The position numbers were made by a program, and so were the translations under genes. This document shows positions 1-7,510 of a stretch of 64,000 bases of DNA, piece after piece (the stretch's first letter is position 1; the number at the start of each line of letters is the position of its first letter). The DNA comes from DATARR01 sp044868005 (GTDB lineage: Bacteria > Acidobacteriota > Thermoanaerobaculia > Multivoradales > UBA5704): assembly GCA_044868005.1 (NCBI GenBank), contig JBIOVX010000044.1:1-64000 (forward strand), given 5' to 3'. The notes under the pieces were generated by a model. The model ran no database searches. It was not told the origin of the DNA and saw only the letters and a list, made by a program, of their open reading frames with translations.

Positions 1-90
1 GGCCAATGTGTGGTTTGATTATCTCGATAAATGGGAAACAACAGAAGAGATCAACGTTGGCTTGTCAGCAAGATTCCTGAATGAGCGCTT

Positions 91-138
91 GTCGCCCCGC
101 CCTGAACCGCTGCGGGCGGGGACAAGCCCCGCCCCTAC
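91..138. repeat. GC-rich GGGCGGGGACAAGCCC repeat, copy 1
   Basis: This is a short palindromic repeat built around GGGCGGGGACAAGCCCCGCC. The same right arm recurs at 16955-16979, where the complete inverted repeat is present. Here the left arm is diverged. It directly abuts a half copy of a second repeat family, which suggests one repeat landed next to or inside the other. Bases 1-90 are less GC-rich and contain no gene I can support. A reading frame open from base 2 runs through the repeats to 283 and could be the tail of a gene outside the window. Confidence 0.6.
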
Positions 139-215
139 TTTTGGGCAAGATTCCTTCGCCTGCGTCCCCCCTCGCCCGTCAGGGAGAGGGGGACAGGGGG
201 TGAGGCTTCGAAGGG
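139..215. repeat. Right half of palindromic MITE-like element
   Basis: This segment matches the second half of the complete element at 7557-7722, including the spacer (GGCAAGAT...TCCCCCCTCGCCCGTC) and the GGTGAGGCTTCGAAGGG terminus. The left half is missing and is replaced by the GGGCGGGGACAAGCCC repeat. It lies downstream of the minus-strand gene ending at 289. Confidence 0.65.
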
Positions 216-288
216 TTCACCTTCCTGTAGTCCACGAACTCATTCCAACCCCTCAGAAAGACTTTGTGCGTTCTCTTCGATGAGCTCG

Positions 289-732
289 CTACATCCGCAG
301 GTGATCCCCCCGCCAGCTCCGTACCATCTTCTTGATCTCGTCTTGCTTCCTGATCCCCTTGTCGAGGACGGTGCGGGTCAACTCGGGCAGCTCCTCGTCA
401 CTGGCGAAGCGGAGGGCGATGAGCTGTCCGGTCCTCAGCTCGCCGATGCGGGGCTCGAGGTCCGCCGGCAGCAGCCTCTCCAGGCGCAGCCTCTCTTCGA
501 GCCGGATGATGCGGTCCTGCGCCCGCAGCGCGAAGGTGCGCGCGTACCAGGCGAGCAGCCCCAGGGCGACCGCCACCGCGAAGGCGAGCAGGCGGTCGAA
601 GAACGGCACGCCCGGCAGGGGCCAGATCAGCCGGAAGAGCTGCCAGAGGATGTTGATCGCCAGGATACCCACGGTGACGAAGTGAAACATCGGGACGAAT
701 CTGCGATGCGTCGCAAAGGTCTGCTCGGCCAT
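289..732 (-). CDS. DUF6526-family two-helix membrane protein
   Basis: This 147-residue protein starts MAEQTFATHRRFVPMFHF. Two hydrophobic segments follow (about residues 15-37 and 45-65), then a charged, helical cytoplasmic tail. The layout and the opening motif match the DUF6526 family, whose function is unknown. The ATG at 732 is preferred over an upstream in-frame ATG because GAGGAGG sits 4 nt before it. It is divergent from the DUF885 gene, with an 85-bp gap in between. Two hydrophobic helices and a soluble tail are seen; the family name is from recall of the sequence pattern. Confidence 0.7.
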   Translation of the reverse strand: MAEQTFATHRRFVPMFHFVTVGILAINILWQLFRLIWPLPGVPFFDRLLAFAVAVALGLLAWYARTFALRAQDRIIRLEERLRLERLLPADLEPRIGELRTGQLIALRFASDEELPELTRTVLDKGIRKQDEIKKMVRSWRGDHLRM

Positions 733-817
733 GGTCCCTCCTCGGAGCCTCGACATGGTATCCCAGACTCCATCCGGCGAGCGTCTCCTTGGACAAGGAA
801 AGGGATAGACTCCGCGC

Positions 818-2491
818 GTGGATCCGGAAGCCAAGGATCTCCAGTGCGTCGACGTGGCGGCCGTCGCGGGCTCGTGGGACCGGCTGGTGCGCTCGTTCCT
901 CGACGGCTACTTCGAGGTGCATCCGACCTTCGCGGCGGGAGCGGGCCGCCACGAGTACGACGGCCGGCTGCCGGACTGGCGTCTGGAGAGCATCGAGGGG
1001 GAGTCCGGTCGTTTGCGCGCGGAGAGGTCGCGGGTCGCGGAGTTCGATCCCGCGACGCTCGACGAGCGGCGGTGCTTCGAGCGCGAGCTTCTGCTGGCCG
1101 TGGTGGACGCCGATCTCTTCTGGCTCGAGAGGGCGGAGTGGCACAGGCGCAATCCCCTCATCTACGCCGGGCCTCTCGATCCCAATCTCTACCTCGCCCG
1201 CGAGTACGCGCCCCTGCCGCAGCGCATGCGGGCCTACGTCGATTATGCGCGAGCCGTGCCGCAGGCGGCGGCGCACGTGCGCGCCAACCTGCGCACGCCC
1301 ATGCCGCGCACCCACGCCGAGCTGGGAGAGATGTCCTTCAGCGGCCTCGCCGGCTATTTCGAGTCGGACGTGCCGGCGGTGTTCGCCGCCGTGGACGACG
1401 CCGATCTGCAGCGCGAGTTCCGGCAGGCCAACGCCGAGGCGGCACGGGCCACGCGCGAGCTCGGCGCCTGGTTTCACGACCAGATCGCGGACGGCACCGA
1501 AGACTTCCGCCTTGGCGCCGATCTCTACTCGCAAATGCTGTGGGATACGGAACGCGTGGACGTGCCGCTGGCGGAGCTGGAGGCGGCCGGCCGGCGCGAT
1601 CTCGAGCGCAACCTCGCGGCGATGCGCGAGGCCTGCGCCGCCTACGCGCCGGATCTCTCCGTCGAGGAATGCCTGGCGCGCGTGGAGGCCCGCAAGCCCG
1701 CGGGCGGTCCCGTCGAAGCGGCCCGCCGGCAGCTCGCCGGCCTGCGGCGGTTCGTCGAGGAGCGGCAGCTCGTGCCGATCCCCGGCGCCGAGGAGGCGCG
1801 GGTCGAGGAAGCGCCTCCCTATCAGCGCTGGAACTCGGCCTTCATCGACATCCCGGGTCCGTATGACAAGCACCTGCCGTCCATCTACTACATCGCGCCG
1901 CCGAACCCGCGCTGGACGCCGGAGGAGCAGGCGCGCTACATCCCGGGCGAAGCGGATCTCCTCTTCGTCACCGTGCACGAGGTCTGGCCCGGCCACTTCC
2001 TCCAGTTCCTGCACTCCAACCGCGCGGAGTCGGAGCTCGCCCGCCTCTTCGTGAGCTACGGCTTCGCCGAAGGCTGGGCCCATTATTCAGAGGAGATGAT
2101 GTGGGAGGCCGGCTTCGGCGACGGCGATCCGCACCTCCACATCGGCCAGCTCCAGAACGCCTTGTTGCGCAACGTGCGCTACGCCGTCGCCCTCGGCCTG
2201 CACGCCGGCAGCCTGACGATCGAGGAGGCGGAGCGCATGTTCTGCGAGCTGGCGTTCCAGGATCCCGCCAATGCCCGGCAGCAGGCCGCGCGCGGCACCT
2301 TCGATCCGGGCTATCTCAACTACACCCTCGGCAAGCTGATGGTGCGCAAGCTGCGCGCGGATTGGACCGCCACCCGCGGCGGCCGCGCCGCCTGGGGGGA
2401 GTTCCACGATCGATTTCTCTCCTACGGCGGTCCGCCGATCCCGCTGGTGCGCAAGGCGATGATGGGTGGGGAGGCGGGGGGGCTGCTGTAG
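818..2491 (+). CDS. DUF885 family zinc-peptidase-like protein
   Basis: This 557-residue protein carries the DUF885 hallmark HEVWPGH near residue 388, followed by a second conserved block EGWAHYSEEM about 40 residues on. In this family the HExxPGH histidines and the downstream glutamate are thought to bind a metal, as in gluzincin-like peptidases. The usual length is 550-600 residues, so the gene is complete. No signal peptide is visible from the GTG start at 818. A TAGACT hexamer lies 6 nt before the start and no Shine-Dalgarno is correctly spaced, so the mRNA may be leaderless. The substrate cannot be read from the sequence. Confidence 0.85.
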   Translation: MDPEAKDLQCVDVAAVAGSWDRLVRSFLDGYFEVHPTFAAGAGRHEYDGRLPDWRLESIEGESGRLRAERSRVAEFDPATLDERRCFERELLLAVVDADLFWLERAEWHRRNPLIYAGPLDPNLYLAREYAPLPQRMRAYVDYARAVPQAAAHVRANLRTPMPRTHAELGEMSFSGLAGYFESDVPAVFAAVDDADLQREFRQANAEAARATRELGAWFHDQIADGTEDFRLGADLYSQMLWDTERVDVPLAELEAAGRRDLERNLAAMREACAAYAPDLSVEECLARVEARKPAGGPVEAARRQLAGLRRFVEERQLVPIPGAEEARVEEAPPYQRWNSAFIDIPGPYDKHLPSIYYIAPPNPRWTPEEQARYIPGEADLLFVTVHEVWPGHFLQFLHSNRAESELARLFVSYGFAEGWAHYSEEMMWEAGFGDGDPHLHIGQLQNALLRNVRYAVALGLHAGSLTIEEAERMFCELAFQDPANARQQAARGTFDPGYLNYTLGKLMVRKLRADWTATRGGRAAWGEFHDRFLSYGGPPIPLVRKAMMGGEAGGLL

Positions 2492-2516
2492 GCGTCTCCG
2501 GACAGCTCGCCCGCGT

Positions 2517-2663
2517 GCCCTTCGAAGCCCTCACCTCCCCGGCCCTCCTCTCCCAGAGGGAGAGGAGGGAGAAAGACAGAGAAACAAAGTTTTCGTTCTT
2601 GGCTTTGTTTCCCCTCTCTCCCCTTGGGAGAGAGGGGTTAGGGGAGTGAGGGCTTCGGAGGGC
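2517..2663. repeat. Palindromic MITE-like element, type A, copy 1
   Basis: This 147-bp element has terminal inverted repeats (GCCCTTCGAAGCCCTCACC, and its complement with one change at the right end). Internal sub-palindromes are CTCTCCCAGAGGGAGAG and CTCTCTCCCCTTGGGAGAGAG. It is about 80 percent identical by eye to the copy at 48876-49019. It sits between the convergent DUF885 and alcohol dehydrogenase genes, encodes nothing, and could fold as a bidirectional terminator. Confidence 0.8.
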
Positions 2664-2677
2664 AAACCGCCGCCTGC

Positions 2678-3814
2678 TCACATTCTCTCCAACATCTCCA
2701 AATACTCCCCCACGCCCATCTCTCGAGGGTTGGACCCGTTCGAGCCGTTGAGCACGGCGCGCTCGGCGATCCAGGGGTAGTCCTGTTGCGGCAAGTTGAG
2801 GTAATGAAACGCCGGGATGCCGAGGTCCCGCAGGAGATCCTCGATCGCCTGCAGCACGCCTTCGGCTCCCGCGGCGCTGCCAGCGGGGAGAGCGGTGTCG
2901 AGAGCGGCGAGCTTCTCCGCGCAGGCGGGCAGGTTGTAGCGGGTGACCGGCGCGAGCAGCACGGCGTTGGCGAGCCCGTGCGGCAGATCGTAACGGCCGC
3001 CGAGGGTCTCGGAGAGGCAGTGGACGGCGGCCACGTCGGCGTTGCCGAAGGCGAGGCCGGCGAGGGTCGAGGCCCGCATCACGGCCTCGCGCGCCTCGGC
3101 GTCGCCGGCGATATCGGCGGCGGCCCGGCGCAGATAGCGAAAGAGGAGCGCGACAGCGGCTGAAGCCAAAGCGTCGGAGATCGGATTGGCCAGCCGGCAG
3201 GTGAAAGCCTCGACGGCGTGGGTGAGAGCGTCGGCTCCGGTCCAGGTGACGAGCCGGCCGGGGAGGGTGCGGAGGAGCTCGCCGTCCACGAACGCCCAGG
3301 CGGGAAACATCGTCTCGCCCTTGACGCTGATCTTCGCCTGCCGCTCCTCCACCGTGAGCACCGAGACCCAGGTGACTTCCGAGCCCGTGCCGCAGGTGGT
3401 GGGGACGGCGATGAAGGGAACGGGCGGCATCTCGTAGCGGTTGAGCCCTTCGTAGTCCGCCGCGGAGCCGCCGTTGGCCATCACCATGGCGGCGGCCTTC
3501 GCGGTGTCGAGCACGCTGCCGCCGCCGATACCGAGCACCAGCGAGGCTCCCTCCTCGCGGCCCCACGCCGCCAGCCGGTCCACGGTCGAAGCGCGCGGAT
3601 TGGCCTCGACGTCGTCGAAGGTAATCGCCTCGATCCGCCGCTCGGCGAGGGCCCGCCACACCAGCTCCGGCCAGCCGGCCTCTTCGATGCCGGGATCGGT
3701 CACCAGCAACACCCGCCGCGGCTCGTAGCCGGCGACGATCTCCGGCAGCCTCGCGAGGCAGCCCGGGGCCATCACGACGCGCGTGGGCACGCGGAACGGA
3801 CGTGGCGGAGCCAT
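2678..3814 (-). CDS. Iron-containing alcohol dehydrogenase
   Basis: This 378-residue group III (iron-type) alcohol dehydrogenase carries out NAD(P)-dependent oxidation or reduction of an alcohol/aldehyde. The N-terminal dinucleotide domain has the GIGGGSVLDTAK motif near residue 95 and the TTCGTGSEVT loop. The C-terminal helical domain supplies the metal ligands: Asp and His in GADALTHAVE, and two more His in HCLSETLGGRYDLPHG. Length is normal for the family. It is the last gene of a minus-strand run after the S8 protease, 15 bp away. The substrate is unknown; members act on butanol, propanediol, lactaldehyde and others. Confidence 0.9.
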   Translation of the reverse strand: MAPPRPFRVPTRVVMAPGCLARLPEIVAGYEPRRVLLVTDPGIEEAGWPELVWRALAERRIEAITFDDVEANPRASTVDRLAAWGREEGASLVLGIGGGSVLDTAKAAAMVMANGGSAADYEGLNRYEMPPVPFIAVPTTCGTGSEVTWVSVLTVEERQAKISVKGETMFPAWAFVDGELLRTLPGRLVTWTGADALTHAVEAFTCRLANPISDALASAAVALLFRYLRRAAADIAGDAEAREAVMRASTLAGLAFGNADVAAVHCLSETLGGRYDLPHGLANAVLLAPVTRYNLPACAEKLAALDTALPAGSAAGAEGVLQAIEDLLRDLGIPAFHYLNLPQQDYPWIAERAVLNGSNGSNPREMGVGEYLEMLERM

Positions 3815-3829
3815 GGCGCACCATTCTAT

Positions 3830-5230
3830 CTAGGGCTGGGCGCGCTTCCTCCGGATCTGATCGAGGCGCGCCAGGGCGGTGGGGACGTCGAGCCGGCCGG
3901 CGGGAGTGGAGACGAGGGCATCCTCCAGCTCGGAGACCGCAGCTTCGGGGTGGCGCTGCAGCAGGAGGGCTGCCGCGCCCGCTACCAGGCCGGCCGCATA
4001 CGAGGTGCCCCGGGCCTGGACGTAGGTGGAAGGAGTGAGCGGAAAAGCCGCCGGCAGATCCTCCGCCGCCGCGGCGAGAAGCGGGAAGACCGGAGCGCCG
4101 CAACTGGAAGGTCCGCGGCTGGTGGCGGCGTAGAGACCGCCGTCCCGCGCCAGGCCGCCGACGGAAAGCGCGGCCCGGCCGCCGGGGTAGAGCCCCGTGT
4201 AGTTGGCGGGCGAGCGGTCCGTGCCGGCGGCCGGGCCGTGGTTGCCCGCGGCGAAGACCGGCAGGATCTCGGCCGCCCGCCAGGCGTCCACCAAAGGCTG
4301 GAGCGAGCGGTCGCAGCCGGCCGTGGGCAGGACCCAGGCGATCACCAGCACATCCGGCTGGCCCTCGGTGAGCATCCAGTCGGCGCAGAGGCTGGCGAGG
4401 ACGTTGTTGTAGCGTCCCTCCGGCAGACCGGCGCAGGCGATCCATCGGGCGCCGGGAGCGACGCCCACGGTGACGCCGCCCGTATTGCGGCCCACGGCGC
4501 AGGAGAGGACGCCCGTGCCGTGGCCGGTCCAGGTGTCCTCCGGCGCGGCGTTGCGGCCTCGCGGATCGAGCCAGGAGCGCTCGCCGCCCCGAAAGCCCGC
4601 GGCGAGCTGCTCGTGCACGGCGCTGGCGCCCGAGTCGATGACCCCCACCACGACTCCGGACCCGTCGAGGCCTCGGCTCCAGGCTGCGGGAGCTCCTACC
4701 GCGATCACGCCCCAGGAGGAGCGCTCCGCCGCCGCCGGCTCGCCGGCAAGGCTCAGCACGGGCAGCTCGGTCTCGGCCGCGATCGACGCTACCTCCGGCC
4801 GCCCGGCGAGCGCCCGGATTCCCGCCGGCGTAGCCTCCACCACCAGACGGTCGACGATCGTCAATCCACGCCAGGAACGGACGAGCCCTTCTCGCCGGGC
4901 GCGTTCGAGGAACGGCCGCAGCGCGGACTGGCTCTGGCGGGCCACCTGCGCCAGAGCCGCCACGACGCGGGCGCGCCGCTCGCGCTTCGTGGCGCCCCGC
5001 CGCGCCAAGGCACGGCCGAGCTTTTCGAGGTCCACTTGGGGTTGGAGGTCCACCAGCACGCGCAGGACCGCTTCCGGAGGCGAGGACTGGAGCGAGGCAC
5101 GGAGCGGCTCCGCGATCTTCTCCGCGAGGGAAACCGGCGAAGAAATCCTGCGCACCGGCACGGCGAGCCGCGAGGTGCAGGCCGCCGCCAGGGGCAGCAA
5201 TACAAGGCAGGCTCTGAGGAAGCTCTTCAG
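3830..5230 (-). CDS. Subtilisin-like S8 serine protease lipoprotein, probable CTG start
   Basis: This is an exported subtilase with the full S8 triad: Asp in VIDSGA, His in GHGTGVLS and Ser in GTSYAAGLVAG. The oxyanion Asn is in FAAGNHG. A propeptide-like region of about 130 residues precedes the catalytic domain. A TTG at 5200 would begin in the middle of the signal peptide. Extending upstream in frame gives L-KSFLRACLVLLPLAAAC, a textbook lipoprotein signal ending in LAAAC. No ATG, GTG or TTG is available there, so the likely start is CTG at 5230, with GGAG 11 nt before it. A sequencing error is the alternative. It lies 75 bp after another lipoprotein gene. Confidence 0.85.
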   Translation of the reverse strand: MKSFLRACLVLLPLAAACTSRLAVPVRRISSPVSLAEKIAEPLRASLQSSPPEAVLRVLVDLQPQVDLEKLGRALARRGATKRERRARVVAALAQVARQSQSALRPFLERARREGLVRSWRGLTIVDRLVVEATPAGIRALAGRPEVASIAAETELPVLSLAGEPAAAERSSWGVIAVGAPAAWSRGLDGSGVVVGVIDSGASAVHEQLAAGFRGGERSWLDPRGRNAAPEDTWTGHGTGVLSCAVGRNTGGVTVGVAPGARWIACAGLPEGRYNNVLASLCADWMLTEGQPDVLVIAWVLPTAGCDRSLQPLVDAWRAAEILPVFAAGNHGPAAGTDRSPANYTGLYPGGRAALSVGGLARDGGLYAATSRGPSSCGAPVFPLLAAAAEDLPAAFPLTPSTYVQARGTSYAAGLVAGAAALLLQRHPEAAVSELEDALVSTPAGRLDVPTALARLDQIRRKRAQP

Positions 5231-5305
5231 GGGATTCGATGCTCCGCAACGGGCCGAGCCCGGGAGCGGGGGCGCGACTCCCCGCTCCCGGAAGCATACG
5301 GCCGA

Positions 5306-6127
5306 TCAGAGCATGTTCTGCAGCGAGGCGTGGTCGAACGCCACCTTGATCCTGGACGGCAGGTCGATGGACATGCCGCCGTCGAACCGGAAGCCGAGGG
5401 ACACCGGCACTCGGTCAGAGGTGTTGTCGAGGATGGCCTGGATCAAGGCCTGGCTGCCCGGCTGCGACACGTCGATCGAAAAACGGGCCGGCCGGTTGGG
5501 GGTCGCCGAGGCGCCGATCGAGGCGACCTGGGAGAGCGGGAAGTTGACGCCGTTGATCACCACGCCGTTCACCTCCGCCGTGAAGCGGCCGGTGACGGCG
5601 CCCGACCAGATCTGCGACAGCATGTCGCCGGTGCTCGCGAAGCTGGCCTGCAGCTCGAGGTCGTTGTCGATCTCCTCTTCCACCGTGTCGCACAACAGGA
5701 TGGGGGGGATCGCCGGGGCTTTGTCGTGCTTCTGGATCCGGTTGGCGTCGAACTGGCAGCCCGGGAGCGGATCGGTCGCCGTCCAGAACGCCGCGAACTT
5801 ACCGCCGAGGACGCCGCTGCGGCCCTGCACGTTGTCGCCGTCGCGATCGATCTGGCCGTCACGGCTGAACGAGAGCTGAACCGGGTTGCGGTAGGTGTAG
5901 AGCTTCATGTTGGCATCGTGGGTGGCGCCGTTGCTGTACTTGGCGGTGTAGGCGTAGGTGCCGTCCAGGTTCGGGTCGCCGGTGCCGGAGAAGGAAATCT
6001 CCGCAGCCCAGAACTTGGCTTCTCCCGCCGTCTGGTGATTCGCGTACCCTTCGTAATCGCTGATCGCGCAGCCCGCTGACAGCATCACCATCACCGCTAC
6101 CCCTAGCATCAGAGAACGACGCAGCAT
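5306..6127 (-). CDS. Lipoprotein of unknown function, 273 aa
   Basis: The protein begins MLRRSLMLGVAVMVMLSAGCAIS, a clear lipoprotein signal with lipobox LSAGC, so it is anchored to a membrane after Cys20. The mature part has DGTYAYTAKY, TGRFTAEVNG and SLGFRFDGGMSIDL segments that suggest beta sheet. I recognise no family. The ATG at 6127 has a strong AAGGAGG 6 nt upstream. The 5' leader shares a 16-nt motif with the CsbD gene at 24156. The long open frame upstream of this start is a shadow. A role in the envelope or stress response is a guess. Confidence 0.75.
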   Translation of the reverse strand: MLRRSLMLGVAVMVMLSAGCAISDYEGYANHQTAGEAKFWAAEISFSGTGDPNLDGTYAYTAKYSNGATHDANMKLYTYRNPVQLSFSRDGQIDRDGDNVQGRSGVLGGKFAAFWTATDPLPGCQFDANRIQKHDKAPAIPPILLCDTVEEEIDNDLELQASFASTGDMLSQIWSGAVTGRFTAEVNGVVINGVNFPLSQVASIGASATPNRPARFSIDVSQPGSQALIQAILDNTSDRVPVSLGFRFDGGMSIDLPSRIKVAFDHASLQNML

Positions 6128-6140
6128 ACAGAGCCTCCTT

Positions 6141-6156
6141 CGTTGGTTGGTCTTCG
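6141..6156 (-). promoter_or_regulatory. Leader motif shared with csbD-like gene
   Basis: On the minus strand this reads CGAAGACCAACCAACG, starting just upstream of the AAGGAGG of the lipoprotein gene. The leader of the CsbD gene (24172-24187) carries the same 16-mer with one change, at nearly the same distance from the start codon. It may be a shared 5' UTR element. The rest of the 216-bp divergent gap to 6344 contains a TATATATA stretch near 6273 but no promoter I can call with confidence. Confidence 0.35.
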
Positions 6157-6343
6157 ACCAGGTTGGTTGGGAACTCCACTTGTCGGGTGGGCAAGTGGGG
6201 TGGAATGAAGAACGAGCCACAGCATCATTCCCTCCCGTCCAGAAGGTAGTCCAGCAGCGAATACTTCTCGTATATATAGGTGCGCGGAGCCGAAAAAAAC
6301 GCGCGTAGTATCCTGAAGAGCCCTGTCTCTGGAGGAACGATTC

Positions 6344-7510
6344 ATGGAATCCGTCGTTCAAGCCGCCGCCGTCCCTCGCGTGAAGCGCGCCGCTGCCCTG
6401 CCCTGGTATCTCTCGGCCATGCTGGTGGGCTCCACCAGCATCGTCGTCGGCCTGCTGTGGGACATCTCGTGGCACATGACGATCGGCCGCGACACCTTCT
6501 GGACCCCGGCCCACCTGGCCATCTATCTTGGCGGCGTCCTCGCCGGGCTCTGCTGCGGCTGGCTCGCCTTGAAGACCACCTTCGCCGGCAGCGAGGCGGA
6601 GCGCGCGGTCGCCGTCCGCTTCTGGGGCTTCCGCGCGCCGCTCGGCGCCTGGGTGGCGATCTGGGGCGCCATCGCCATGCTCACCTCGGCGCCGTTCGAC
6701 GACTGGTGGCACGCCGCCTACGGCCTGGACGTCGAGATCCTCTCGCCGCCGCACAGCCTCCTCGGCGCCGGCATGATCACCATCCAGATCGGCGCCATGC
6801 TGCTCGCGCTGGCCCTGCTCAACCGCGCGCCGGCCGGGGAGGAGCGCCGGCTGGGCCTCGCCCATCTCTACGCCGCCGGCATCGTCATCCTGATGGCGAT
6901 GACGCTGGTGACCGAGTACGCCTTCCCGAACCACCGGCACGGCGGGCTCTTCTACGAGATCATGGCGGCGCTCCTGCCCTTCATCCTCGTGTCGGTGGCG
7001 CGCTCGTCGCGGCTGCGCTGGGCGGCCACCATCGCGTCGGCCTTCTACATGCTGCTCACCTGCGCCATGGTCTGGATCCTCCCTCTCTTTTCGGCGCGGC
7101 CCATGCTGGGGCCGATCGACAGGGCGGTGGATCACATGGTGCCGCCGGTCTTTCCGCTGCTGCTGATCGTTCCCGCTCTGGCGATCGATCTCATCCTGCA
7201 GCGGCGCCCAGGCAAGCGCGCCGGATGGCTCGATGCCGTCCTGATCGGAACGGCGTTCCTCGTCCTCTTCTTCGTCATCCACTGGTACTTCGCCGATTTC
7301 CAGCTCTCGCCGGCCGCGCGCAACTGGTTCTTCGCCGGAGACCGCACCTGGGACTACGCCTCGGCGCCGGGCTCCTGGCAATACGAGTACTGGCAGCCGC
7401 AGGAGGATCCCATGACGGCGAAAGCGCTGGGCATCTCCCTGCTGTGGGCGATCGGCTCCGCCGGGCTCGGCCTGCTGCGTGGACGCTCGCTGGCGAAGGT
7501 GCAGCGGTGA
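6344..7510 (+). CDS. Polytopic membrane protein, 388 aa
   Basis: This integral membrane protein has about ten hydrophobic segments spread over its whole length, separated by short charged loops. WHMT, HGGLFYEIM and HWYF place several His residues at helix ends, which hints at metal or haem handling. I do not recognise the family. The ATG at 6344 has GGAGG 9 nt upstream. Its stop overlaps the start of the next gene (GTGA at 7507-7510), and that gene encodes a His-rich exported protein. Together they look like a small envelope metal-handling (perhaps copper) unit, which is inference from context. Confidence 0.75.
   Translation: MESVVQAAAVPRVKRAAALPWYLSAMLVGSTSIVVGLLWDISWHMTIGRDTFWTPAHLAIYLGGVLAGLCCGWLALKTTFAGSEAERAVAVRFWGFRAPLGAWVAIWGAIAMLTSAPFDDWWHAAYGLDVEILSPPHSLLGAGMITIQIGAMLLALALLNRAPAGEERRLGLAHLYAAGIVILMAMTLVTEYAFPNHRHGGLFYEIMAALLPFILVSVARSSRLRWAATIASAFYMLLTCAMVWILPLFSARPMLGPIDRAVDHMVPPVFPLLLIVPALAIDLILQRRPGKRAGWLDAVLIGTAFLVLFFVIHWYFADFQLSPAARNWFFAGDRTWDYASAPGSWQYEYWQPQEDPMTAKALGISLLWAIGSAGLGLLRGRSLAKVQR

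Noticed and set aside
8..283. 91-residue frame at the left edge
   Set aside because: Most of it is repeat sequence; only the first 30 residues could be real and they match nothing I know.
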